NCBI GenBank assembly: GCA_030430385.1
Contig: JAUIFO010000001.1
Location: 186,001-250,000, forward strand
Direction: 5' to 3'
Length of the DNA stretch: 64,000 bases
Origin: Bacteroidia bacterium
GTDB lineage: Bacteria > Bacteroidota > Bacteroidia > Flavobacteriales > Flavobacteriaceae
Shown: positions 52,027-60,052 of the stretch, piece by piece
Layout of the letters: each line of letters starts with the position of its first letter
Position numbering within the stretch: position 1 is the stretch's first letter
Translations under genes and position numbers: made by a program
The notes under the pieces: model-generated
The model's database searches: none
Told to the model about the DNA's origin: nothing
The model's input: only the letters and a program-made list of their open reading frames with translations

Positions 52027-53932
52027 TCATTAATTCTTTAAGTGACTCATAAAACGAAGGGTCATAAATGGCCTTGCTAAACGATACTTTAAAGAAAACG
52101 GTAACTGAATTATCATTAGCTTGATAAGATGCGATTAGCGATCCTGCATTTTGTGGAAGGCTTATTTTAACTGGTTTTGGAAGTTCTTCAATAACGTAGT
52201 GATCGCCAAAATTGATCTTAGTTGCATAGCCGTAACTTTGTTTGAATCCAAAGTCAACAGGATAACTACGTTCTTGTAATTTAAAAGGGTTTTCATCGTT
52301 GAAGTCAACGATAAAAGGATTTAAATAGATTTTATTACCAATAACTTCAAGAGGCTTTGAAACATCAAAATTGAACTTCAACAACGAATCGGTTTTCTTA
52401 AGGTTATTGAGGTTGATATTACTGATTTCAATATCAGGTTTTGAGTTAATGGCATTATCTACAAAAAGGTCTGGATCTGAAAAATAGATTTCTTTAAAAA
52501 AAGAAGCCAGGTAGTCTGAGTTTCTCATTTCAAACGAGCCTTTTATTGCGTCTTTTCCTAACTGCATTTCACCTCTATAATTCATACTGCTTGATTGTTG
52601 CGGACTGAAATCATGCCAAACGCTTCCTTTTTTCATATCAAACAGTCGTCCATACTGATTTAAGCATTGGTAAGGAATCTGACCAAAACTAATATATTCG
52701 TCATTGGCATCTAACAAGTAAACTTTTCCATCAATTTTCACATGAGCAAGCATATAATTGAAATCGGTCATTACAGGATAGATCCTGGTTATAAAACCAT
52801 TATTTCTAGTAGACAATAGAAGAATTTTGGCATCAATATCATGAACTCTTAAGAGGTTTAATAGGAGCATATTGATCTCTGCAGGCGCTCCTGTTTTGTT
52901 TTGTAATAACTTTTTTTGTGAAAGGTTATAAAGAAGTTTTCGCTCTTTATTACTGTTGAAGTTGTTTCTAACGTAATCATAAATGTATTTTACTTTCTCT
53001 AAATCATTTTTACCAGCGAGCTCAGTGTCGTCAATGAGGTCTTTGACCATCGCTGTTTTAAAATACATTCGCCCAAGTTCAGTAGTTTTTCTAATCTCCA
53101 TGTTTGTGTCTACCCAAGATTTGGTAATGTGTTCTACAGTGCCATCAAAACTTCTAATGGTTTTAATTTCATATTCAACACGAGCGATGTGATTAGAGCT
53201 TGTGGTCATATATTCCTCTTCTATAAACGCAGGAATATCTTTCATAACATATCTACTTTCAAGGCAATTGGCAGATCCACCTCTAGGCATATCAATACAA
53301 GTGTACTTAATATTTGATTCGTTAATGTATAATTTTCGACCTCCAACTAACTTAATATTGTAATCGTACATACCAGGAATACTTGTAATATATTCACTGT
53401 ATAACACAGGAATATCTTTTTGGAAATTCCAAGGTTGGTATTTGTAAAAAAATGGTGAAACGGTCTGGTAGCTATAAGTAATGATACAGCCAGGTTTGAC
53501 ATTAGGAAATGTAAATTTTATAAGGGTGTGGTTGTCGTCAAACTTTTCTTCAATAATAGTAGCTTCATCTAATTTTGACATCACAACTTCGTCACCTTCA
53601 AGGTTATAAACAGTGGCTTTAATGTTATCTATAACTTCTCTTCTGCCAGAATCAGTATTATATAATACAACCTGTTCAGTCGCTTTATTAAAGCCATCTC
53701 TATTGAGTATTTTTAGCTTTCTGTGTACAGTGTGATATATTTTAAAATCATACTTGTCTACATAAGTATTTCCTGTTTCATAAATGACCAAAGCGTTTGC
53801 AGTGCTATCTTTTGAAAATACATTTTGCTCAAGTTCAGTTCGAGAGACCGATAATCCTTCTGTGTTAAATTCAGATTGTGCATGAAGTAAAACTGAAAAG
53901 CATAAAGCAAAAAGAAGGTGGATGATTTTCAT
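51971..53932 (-). CDS. DUF3857 transglutaminase-like secreted protein
   Basis: This 653-residue protein has a signal peptide (about 1-18, LCFSVLLHA). The DUF3857 beta domain follows (about 20-200), and then a transglutaminase-like cysteine-protease-type fold (about 270-430) with YIYDYVRNNFNSN and a region ending ILLLSTRNNGFI. The catalytic Cys usually in such domains is not obvious here (the helix reads KTGAPAEINMLLLN), so the protein may be non-enzymatic. It is probably periplasmic. The function is unknown. Its start codon shares a base with the stop of the exonuclease gene upstream. Confidence 0.9.
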   Translation of the reverse strand: MKIIHLLFALCFSVLLHAQSEFNTEGLSVSRTELEQNVFSKDSTANALVIYETGNTYVDKYDFKIYHTVHRKLKILNRDGFNKATEQVVLYNTDSGRREVIDNIKATVYNLEGDEVVMSKLDEATIIEEKFDDNHTLIKFTFPNVKPGCIITYSYQTVSPFFYKYQPWNFQKDIPVLYSEYITSIPGMYDYNIKLVGGRKLYINESNIKYTCIDMPRGGSANCLESRYVMKDIPAFIEEEYMTTSSNHIARVEYEIKTIRSFDGTVEHITKSWVDTNMEIRKTTELGRMYFKTAMVKDLIDDTELAGKNDLEKVKYIYDYVRNNFNSNKERKLLYNLSQKKLLQNKTGAPAEINMLLLNLLRVHDIDAKILLLSTRNNGFITRIYPVMTDFNYMLAHVKIDGKVYLLDANDEYISFGQIPYQCLNQYGRLFDMKKGSVWHDFSPQQSSSMNYRGEMQLGKDAIKGSFEMRNSDYLASFFKEIYFSDPDLFVDNAINSKPDIEISNINLNNLKKTDSLLKFNFDVSKPLEVIGNKIYLNPFIVDFNDENPFKLQERSYPVDFGFKQSYGYATKINFGDHYVIEELPKPVKISLPQNAGSLIASYQANDNSVTVFFKVSFSKAIYDPSFYESLKELMNVFIDVQKNTFIVFSKKE

Positions 53933-55302
53933 TAGTTAGGAATTTGAATGATTTTAAGATGCTTGTTGCGTCTCATATAACTTTGAATAATATGCTGCGT
54001 ATCTCTGTTATTATTCATAGGCGTAATGATAGATTCTAAAACGTCTGTATTGGTAATTTGATAATTTAGATCAAAAAAACCTAAGCCTTTAAAAACACCA
54101 TTTTTAATATAAATAACACTGCGTTCGTCATAGTCTCTTCCTTTGTCTACAATGAGCATGTCTTTATTGTCATAACTATATCTTTGAATAAGTTGATTGA
54201 CACGTTTGTTGTAAGATTCAGGAGCTTCTTCATTGATGCAAGCACCTTGACATTCTTTTATGGTATAATTAAAGCAAGAGTGTTCGGAAGGATATAAACC
54301 TGTGAGTTTCTGACAAAGCTTATATTCTTCAACTGTTTTAAACAAGAAGCTTTTAGCACTTTGTCTATTTGTAAATGTTGTGATCGGTTTTTTTTCAGCC
54401 TCTGCTTTGTCTATTTTTAAGATAACATATCCATCATCATTCGTGTAACTGTAAAGCGCTTGAGTAAAAATATTACGTCTTAACGCCCTGTTAAACAGTG
54501 GTTTGTTTCTTTTTATTTCTTCACTTTCTTTAAGAAGCGCTACAAGTTCACTTCCAGTTTTTTCATAGGTTACCGAAGCTATTTGAAGTTGAATTTTTTT
54601 CGATTTCGTATTGGTATCAGTAAGATGTTGATTGATGCGATGCTTGATATTTTTACTCTTTCCAATATAGATGATCCTACCAGATTCATCATGAATATAA
54701 TAGACTCCAGTTTCAGCAGGAAGGGCTTCAATAATCGCTTTGTGATTAGGATTAAGGCGACGTTCAGCAACCGCTTTTTTTACACTGTTTTTTATGATGT
54801 ACTTATCCAAATCCTTAGACAATAACATCTTAAATAGTTTTACCGTAGCCATAGCATCGCCATTAGCACGATGTCGATCACTTACAGGAATGCCTAACGA
54901 TCGTGTTAATTTTCCTAAGCTGTAAGAAGGTTGGTCAGGTATGAGTTGTTTTGATAATTCAACTGTACACAAGGTTTTTCTTTTAAATCCAAATCCGAGT
55001 CGTTTGAATTCTGTTCGCAATATGCGGTAATCAAAATCAGAATTATGTGCTACAATAATGCAATCTTCAGTGATTTCAACAATACGCTTAGCGACTTCAT
55101 AAAACTTAGGCGCAGTTTTTAGCATGCCATTGTTTATTCCAGTAAGGTTAACTACAAAAGGTTGTATGTCGCGTTCGGGATTTACAAGGCTTATGAATTT
55201 ATCGACGACTTTATGTCCATCAAACTTATAGATAGCAATTTCTGTGATACCTTCCTCATTGTATTTTCCTCCTGTGGTTTCTATGTCAAGAATTGCGTAG
55301 AT
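53932..55302 (-). CDS. DnaQ-like exonuclease fused to a GIY-YIG nuclease (non-ATG start)
   Basis: From the proposed ATC at 55302 the protein is 456 residues. It joins an N-terminal DEDD exonuclease (YAILDIETTGG motif I, then VAHNSDFDYRIL and HRANGDAMAT) to a GIY-YIG domain (TGVYYIHDESGRIIYIGKSK) and a UvrC-like C-terminal part. Family members of ~456 residues start with Met before YAILD; here that codon is ATC. An in-frame TAA is two codons upstream, and the first ATG (55125) would remove motif I. Either the gene uses a rare ATC start, or its start has mutated. Confidence 0.85.
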   Translation of the reverse strand: MYAILDIETTGGKYNEEGITEIAIYKFDGHKVVDKFISLVNPERDIQPFVVNLTGINNGMLKTAPKFYEVAKRIVEITEDCIIVAHNSDFDYRILRTEFKRLGFGFKRKTLCTVELSKQLIPDQPSYSLGKLTRSLGIPVSDRHRANGDAMATVKLFKMLLSKDLDKYIIKNSVKKAVAERRLNPNHKAIIEALPAETGVYYIHDESGRIIYIGKSKNIKHRINQHLTDTNTKSKKIQLQIASVTYEKTGSELVALLKESEEIKRNKPLFNRALRRNIFTQALYSYTNDDGYVILKIDKAEAEKKPITTFTNRQSAKSFLFKTVEEYKLCQKLTGLYPSEHSCFNYTIKECQGACINEEAPESYNKRVNQLIQRYSYDNKDMLIVDKGRDYDERSVIYIKNGVFKGLGFFDLNYQITNTDVLESIITPMNNNRDTQHIIQSYMRRNKHLKIIQIPN

Positions 55303-55368
55303 ACGTTATATGTTAAAGTTAAAGGATGTTTTGATTTCTTTCTAAATTGATGTCATAATTATTGGCAG

Positions 55369-56034
55369 TTAATAATTACGTTCACCAAATATACTACTTC
55401 CAACTCGAATCATAGTACTACCTTGTGAGATTGCTAATTTGTAGTCGCCACTCATTCCCATAGACAAGTGTTTAAGGTTAATGTTTGCAGTTTCTAATGG
55501 CTTTAGTTCATCAAAAGTTTGTTTTAAAAACTTAAATTCGTTTTGTATTTGAATGGTGTCGTCTGTAAATGTAGCCATTCCCATCAAACCTGTAATGCAT
55601 ATATGTTGAAGTGATTTTAATTCATCAGAATTAAGAAGTGTTTCTGCGTCATTGGCAGACATTCCAAATTTTGAATCTTCACTAGCAATTTTAATTTGAA
55701 GCAAACACTCTATGATGCGATCGTGTTTTTGAGCTTGCTTGTTGATTTCTTTCAGAAGTTTTAAGCTATCAACACCGTGAATAAGATGAACAAACTCAGC
55801 CATATATTTAACTTTATTACGTTGCAAATGACCAATCATATGCCATTCAATATCTTTAGGCATAGTGTCATGTTTCTCGACCATTTCCTGAACCTTATTT
55901 TCGCCAAAAATACGTTGTCCAGCCTGATAAGCTTCCATAAGCGATGACACAGGTTTGGTTTTTGACACAGCAACAAGCGTGACCTCTTTTGGAAGTGTTG
56001 CTCTAATATGTTTTAAGTTGGATGCAATACTCAT
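55369..56034 (-). CDS. PLP-binding YggS/PROSC family protein
   Basis: This 221-residue protein has the PLP lysine in VAVSKTKP (Lys25), the GENKVQEM helix, WHMIGHLQRNK and the phosphate-binding end GSTMIRVGSSIFG. Family members maintain pyridoxal-phosphate balance. It follows the DUF1015 gene by one base in a leftward pair. Confidence 0.95.
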   Translation of the reverse strand: MSIASNLKHIRATLPKEVTLVAVSKTKPVSSLMEAYQAGQRIFGENKVQEMVEKHDTMPKDIEWHMIGHLQRNKVKYMAEFVHLIHGVDSLKLLKEINKQAQKHDRIIECLLQIKIASEDSKFGMSANDAETLLNSDELKSLQHICITGLMGMATFTDDTIQIQNEFKFLKQTFDELKPLETANINLKHLSMGMSGDYKLAISQGSTMIRVGSSIFGERNY

Positions 56035-56035
56035 A

Positions 56036-57274
56036 TTATAATTCGTATATGGTAATTCCGCTTCTTAATTTTGGTAAGATGTAGGTACTTTTAGGTGGCA
56101 TTTTTAAGCCTTCATCAGCAATTTGTTTCATTTGTTTTACTGTTGCTGGACACATTCCGAAGCCAACTTTAAAATCGCCACAATCAACGCTAGATTTTAT
56201 TGTGATCATTTCGTGTTGTCCATTGACATAAGCAATGCGATTATCATTCCTGAGATCATCAATACCTAAAATAGGTTGTAATACTGTTTTATACAATAGC
56301 TGCGCATCAAGTTTATCGAGAGCAGTTTTAAATGTGTAATTGGTTTTACGGAGATAAAGCGAATAAAATTCACCATCTAAATACATGCTAAAATGATGCG
56401 CTTTAGAAGGCGAGTAAGGCAAAATGCCTCTATTTTCAATACGATACGTTTCATCTAATTTTATTAAGAACTCTTCTTTAGATAAACCATTCAAGTCCTT
56501 TACTAATCTGTTGAATTCATGAATTACTAGATCAGATTCTGGAATCAGATAAGACATAAAAAAGCTGTAATTTTCTTTACCAGTATGATTTGGGTTTGAG
56601 GCTTTTTCATCTTCATAAAGTAAACCTGAAGACGCAGATCTATGATGACCATCAGCAATATAGATGGTTTCCATTTGTTCAAATTCACTTTGAATCACTT
56701 TTATAGTCGCTTCATTATCAATTTTCCAGAGGTAATGTGTGTCTCGGTAGGTCATTGTAAATTCAAACTCTGCATAACCCTTTTGCGTCTCTTTAATGAT
56801 ATTGGAAATGATGGCATTATCAGGATAGGTGAGTAGTACAGGTTCGGCATTAAAGCCAACAGTTTGTAAGTAAGTTTTAAAGGTCTTTTCACGATAGGCG
56901 ATAGTATCTTCGTGTTTTTTGATCACATCCTTCATATAATCCTCAGCGCTTGTTGCTGCTATAATGCCATTAAATTCTTGTCCGAGTCGATTTACAATTT
57001 TATAGACGTAAAACGATGGTTTATCATCCTGAACAAAAATACCATCTTCTTTAAACTCTAAATATCGATTCTTAACGAGCTTATAACGGTCTTCACCTGT
57101 AATAACTTGGTCATACTTATAACCAGGATTCACAATATGTAAAAAACTAAACGGATTGTAATCCATTCGTGATTCACGTTCATCAATAGTATAACTCTGA
57201 TAAGGACGTGCAGCCACCAAACCAACGATGGCTCTTGTTGGACGTACAGCTTTAAATGGAATGACTTTAGCCAT
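56036..57274 (-). CDS. DUF1015 family protein
   Basis: This 412-residue protein has the DUF1015 pattern: VIPFKAVRPT at the start, ADGHHRSASSGLLY near 208-221, and PYSPSKAHHFSM-like C-terminal segments. The family is of unclear function and is sometimes annotated as HTH-containing or as a phosphorylated-sugar-acting protein. It is upstream of YggS with a one-base gap, a link seen in Bacteroidetes. Confidence 0.9.
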   Translation of the reverse strand: MAKVIPFKAVRPTRAIVGLVAARPYQSYTIDERESRMDYNPFSFLHIVNPGYKYDQVITGEDRYKLVKNRYLEFKEDGIFVQDDKPSFYVYKIVNRLGQEFNGIIAATSAEDYMKDVIKKHEDTIAYREKTFKTYLQTVGFNAEPVLLTYPDNAIISNIIKETQKGYAEFEFTMTYRDTHYLWKIDNEATIKVIQSEFEQMETIYIADGHHRSASSGLLYEDEKASNPNHTGKENYSFFMSYLIPESDLVIHEFNRLVKDLNGLSKEEFLIKLDETYRIENRGILPYSPSKAHHFSMYLDGEFYSLYLRKTNYTFKTALDKLDAQLLYKTVLQPILGIDDLRNDNRIAYVNGQHEMITIKSSVDCGDFKVGFGMCPATVKQMKQIADEGLKMPPKSTYILPKLRSGITIYEL

Positions 57275-57317
57275 AAAGAGTTTACAGTTTAAGGTAAGAA
57301 GTAAATCTAAGAAATCA

Positions 57318-58205
57318 TTAAGCGAACTGCTTCGCTACTTTTTCTGCTTTTCTAGTTTCAGAATAATCATAAAAACCTTCACCAGATTTCACTCCTAGTT
57401 TTCCAGCACGAACCATATTAACTAATAATGGACAAGGTGCATATTTTGGGTTTTTGAATCCGTCGTACATTACATTCAAAATCGATAAACAAACGTCAAG
57501 TCCGATGAAATCTGCTAACTGTAAAGGACCCATAGGATGTGCCATACCTAGTTTCATTACAGTGTCAATTTCTTGAACACCTGCGACACCATTATATAAA
57601 GTCTCAATAGATTCGTTAAGCATAGGCATTAAAATACGATTTGCTACAAATCCTGGATAGTCATTAACTTCTGTTGGTGTTTTTCCAAGCGTTTTTGACA
57701 ATTCCATGATGGTATTTGTAACGTCATCACTAGTGTTATAACCACGAATGATTTCGACCAATTTCATAATTGGAACAGGATTCATAAAGTGCATGCCTAT
57801 AACCATTTCAGGTCTTGATGTAACCGCTGCAATTTGCGTTATGGAAATTGATGAAGTGTTGGTCGCTAGAATAGTATCTTCAGGACAGGCTTCATCCAAT
57901 TGTTTAAAAATATCAAGCTTCAAGTCGATATTTTCGGTGGCAGCTTCAACGACTAGACTTGCATATTCTACACCTTCAGTGATGTTAGTGAACGTTGTTA
58001 TGTTGTTTAAAGTTGCTTGTTTGTCGTCTTCAGATATTTTTTCCTTAGCAACCATTCGGTCTAAATTTTTGGTAATTGTCTCCACTCCTCGTTTAAGAGA
58101 AGCCTCACTAATATCTATAAGTTGAACTTTAAATCCAGATTGTGCAAAAGTGTGGGCAATTCCATTTCCCATTGTACCTGCACCTATAACTGCTACGTTT
58201 TTCAT
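57318..58205 (-). CDS. 3-hydroxybutyryl-CoA dehydrogenase
   Basis: This 295-residue protein has an N-terminal NAD-binding domain (VIGAGTMGNGIAHTFAQSG) and catalytic His in GMHFMNPVPIMKLVEII (residue ~140), then the C-terminal domain with LMPMLNESIETL and GMAHPMGPLQLADFIGLD. It oxidises or reduces 3-hydroxyacyl-CoA in fatty-acid or butyrate-type metabolism. It is preceded by an inverted repeat at 58219-58283. Confidence 0.95.
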   Translation of the reverse strand: MKNVAVIGAGTMGNGIAHTFAQSGFKVQLIDISEASLKRGVETITKNLDRMVAKEKISEDDKQATLNNITTFTNITEGVEYASLVVEAATENIDLKLDIFKQLDEACPEDTILATNTSSISITQIAAVTSRPEMVIGMHFMNPVPIMKLVEIIRGYNTSDDVTNTIMELSKTLGKTPTEVNDYPGFVANRILMPMLNESIETLYNGVAGVQEIDTVMKLGMAHPMGPLQLADFIGLDVCLSILNVMYDGFKNPKYAPCPLLVNMVRAGKLGVKSGEGFYDYSETRKAEKVAKQFA

Positions 58206-58218
58206 GTTTGTATGTTTT

Positions 58219-58283
58219 GGTGACTTAGACTCTCGAGGTCACACTCTATATTAGTTTAGGTCACTTCGAGAGCCTCAGTGACC
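58219..58283. repeat. inverted repeat with near-palindromic arms
   Basis: Arm 1 (58219-58242, GGTGACTTAGACTCTCGAGG and four more) and arm 2 (58259-58283) are inverted copies that match at 19 of 24 positions with a 16-base loop. Each arm is also self-complementary at its ends (GGTGAC/GTCAC, GGTCAC/GTGACC). It is GC-richer than the surroundings and resembles REP-like hairpin elements in Bacteroidetes intergenic DNA; whether it is dispersed cannot be seen here. Confidence 0.6.
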
Positions 58284-58293
58284 ATTTTCTTTA

Positions 58294-59253
58294 TTAAAAT
58301 TGTTCAATAATCATTGTTGCAACACGCAAGGCTTCAGTGCCATCGTGTAGTGTTACAATTGGAGTCGTATTATTGTTGATTGCATCAGCAAAAGTTTCCA
58401 ATTCATCTAAAATAGCATTGTTGTTGGCAATTTCAGGATTATCGAAATAGATTTGTTTTTTAATGCCTTCAGCATTTTGAAGAATCATATCAAAATCACC
58501 AGGTTGTTCAGGTGCATCTTTCATTTTAACGACCTCACATTTCTTCTCTAGGAAATCTACAGAGATGTATGCATCCTTCTGAAAGAATCGTGTTTTTCTC
58601 ATGTTCTTGAGCGATATACGACTTGCAGTGAGATTGGCAACGCATCCATTTTCGAATTCAATTCTTGCATTAGCGATGTCTGGAGTATCACTAATTACTG
58701 AAACACCACTAGCAGAAACCTGCTTTACTTTAGATCTCACAACACTTAAAATAATATCAATATCATGAATCATAAGATCCAAAACTACAGGTACATCTGT
58801 CCCTCTAGGATTAAATTCGGCTAAGCGATGGGTTTCAATGAACATTGGATTATTGATCTGCTCCCGAACAGCAATAAAAGCAGGATTAAAACGCTCAACA
58901 TGGCCAACTTGACCACGAATATTATGTTGCGCTAAAAGTTCTCTTATATGCTCAGCTTCTTCAACAGTATTGGTTATGGGTTTTTCAATAAAAATATGTT
59001 TTCCTTTCGCAATGGCTTGCTTGGCACAGTCGTAATGCGATAGCGTTGGCGTAACAATATCTACCATATCTACAGCATCGATTAACTTTTCAATGGAATC
59101 GAAATACGTGTAACCAAATTCGTCTACAACTTTTTTGGCGTTAATAGGATCTGCATCATAAAACCCAACAAGGTCATATTTTTCAGATTGATTAAGAAGT
59201 CTCAAGTGAATCTTCCCAAGGTGACCAGCACCTAGAACTCCAGCTTTTAGCAT
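58294..59253 (-). CDS. Gfo/Idh/MocA family oxidoreductase
   Basis: This 319-residue protein has a Rossmann domain with GVLGAGHLGKIHLRLL near the start and the EKPI catalytic Lys motif (FIEKPITNT, about 88-96). The C-terminal dehydrogenase fold begins around residue 125 (VGHVERFNPAF). The substrate (a sugar or cyclitol) is not known. Confidence 0.93.
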   Translation of the reverse strand: MLKAGVLGAGHLGKIHLRLLNQSEKYDLVGFYDADPINAKKVVDEFGYTYFDSIEKLIDAVDMVDIVTPTLSHYDCAKQAIAKGKHIFIEKPITNTVEEAEHIRELLAQHNIRGQVGHVERFNPAFIAVREQINNPMFIETHRLAEFNPRGTDVPVVLDLMIHDIDIILSVVRSKVKQVSASGVSVISDTPDIANARIEFENGCVANLTASRISLKNMRKTRFFQKDAYISVDFLEKKCEVVKMKDAPEQPGDFDMILQNAEGIKKQIYFDNPEIANNNAILDELETFADAINNNTTPIVTLHDGTEALRVATMIIEQF

Positions 59254-59269
59254 TGTTTTACATTTTCAA

Positions 59270-59277
59270 CAAAAATA
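59270..59277 (-). promoter_or_regulatory. -7 element for the Gfo/Idh/MocA gene
   Basis: TATTTTTG on the minus strand lies 16 bases upstream of the ATG at 59253. No TTG occurs at the -33 distance. Confidence 0.4.
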
Positions 59278-59410
59278 AGATTTTTTCAGAGTATTTTTAT
59301 GTGAAATTAGCATTAAATCAAGGTGAATTATGAGCAGTTGATAATTCAATACTTTTTCACTTTTTTCATCAAAAAGTTTCAATTATTTTTACCTAGTAAA
59401 CTTAACTACT

Positions 59411-60052
59411 TTGAAAGATACATTTAAACATCAAGGCCTAAGACAACAATTAGTTGCTACTCTAAAAGATAAAGGGATTGCAAACCCAAAGGTACTTAAA
59501 GCTGTTGGTACTATTCCTCGTCACTTATTTATGGACTCTGGATTTTTAGATCACGCCTATCAGGATAAGGCATTTCCTATTGCTGCCGATCAGACCATTT
59601 CACAGCCTTATACTGTGGCTTTTCAAAGTGAACTTTTAGAAGTGCAACCAGGACATAAAGTTTTGGAAATAGGTACAGGAAGTGGCTATCAAACGGCTAT
59701 GTTATGTTTGTTAGGCGCAAAGGTTTACAGTATTGAGCGTCAGCATGAACTCTACAAAAAAACTAAGGCATTTCTTCCGAAATTGGGTTACAGAGCTAAG
59801 CAATTGATTTTTGGCGATGGTTATATAGGTTTAGAATCTGAAGCTCCTTTTGACAGTATCATAGTTACTGCTGGAGCACCATTTGTTCCGAAACCTTTAT
59901 TGCGTCAGTTGAAAATTGGTGGCAGATTGGTGATTCCTGTTGGAGAAGAGGTACAAACCATGACCTTATTTATTAGAAAAGGTCCAAAAGAATTTGAACA
60001 ACACGATTATGGTGAGTTTAGATTTGTACCCTTATTAGAGGATAAGAATTAA
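59411..60052 (+). CDS. pcm: protein-L-isoaspartate O-methyltransferase
   Basis: The enzyme repairs isoaspartyl residues in damaged proteins. The 213-residue protein has the family motif (VPR-like TIPRHLF), DQTISQPYTVA, the SAM-binding VLEIGTGSGYQTAML and the post-II GAKVYSIER. The start is TTG at 59411; the next ATG is inside a conserved region (HLFMDS). It ends 4 bases into the convergent DUF5686 gene. Confidence 0.95.
   Translation: MKDTFKHQGLRQQLVATLKDKGIANPKVLKAVGTIPRHLFMDSGFLDHAYQDKAFPIAADQTISQPYTVAFQSELLEVQPGHKVLEIGTGSGYQTAMLCLLGAKVYSIERQHELYKKTKAFLPKLGYRAKQLIFGDGYIGLESEAPFDSIIVTAGAPFVPKPLLRQLKIGGRLVIPVGEEVQTMTLFIRKGPKEFEQHDYGEFRFVPLLEDKN

Noticed and set aside
53932..55125. Exonuclease gene as an N-terminally truncated pseudogene or frameshift
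   Set aside because: The frame continues upstream with intact motif I and no shift; only the start codon is unusual.
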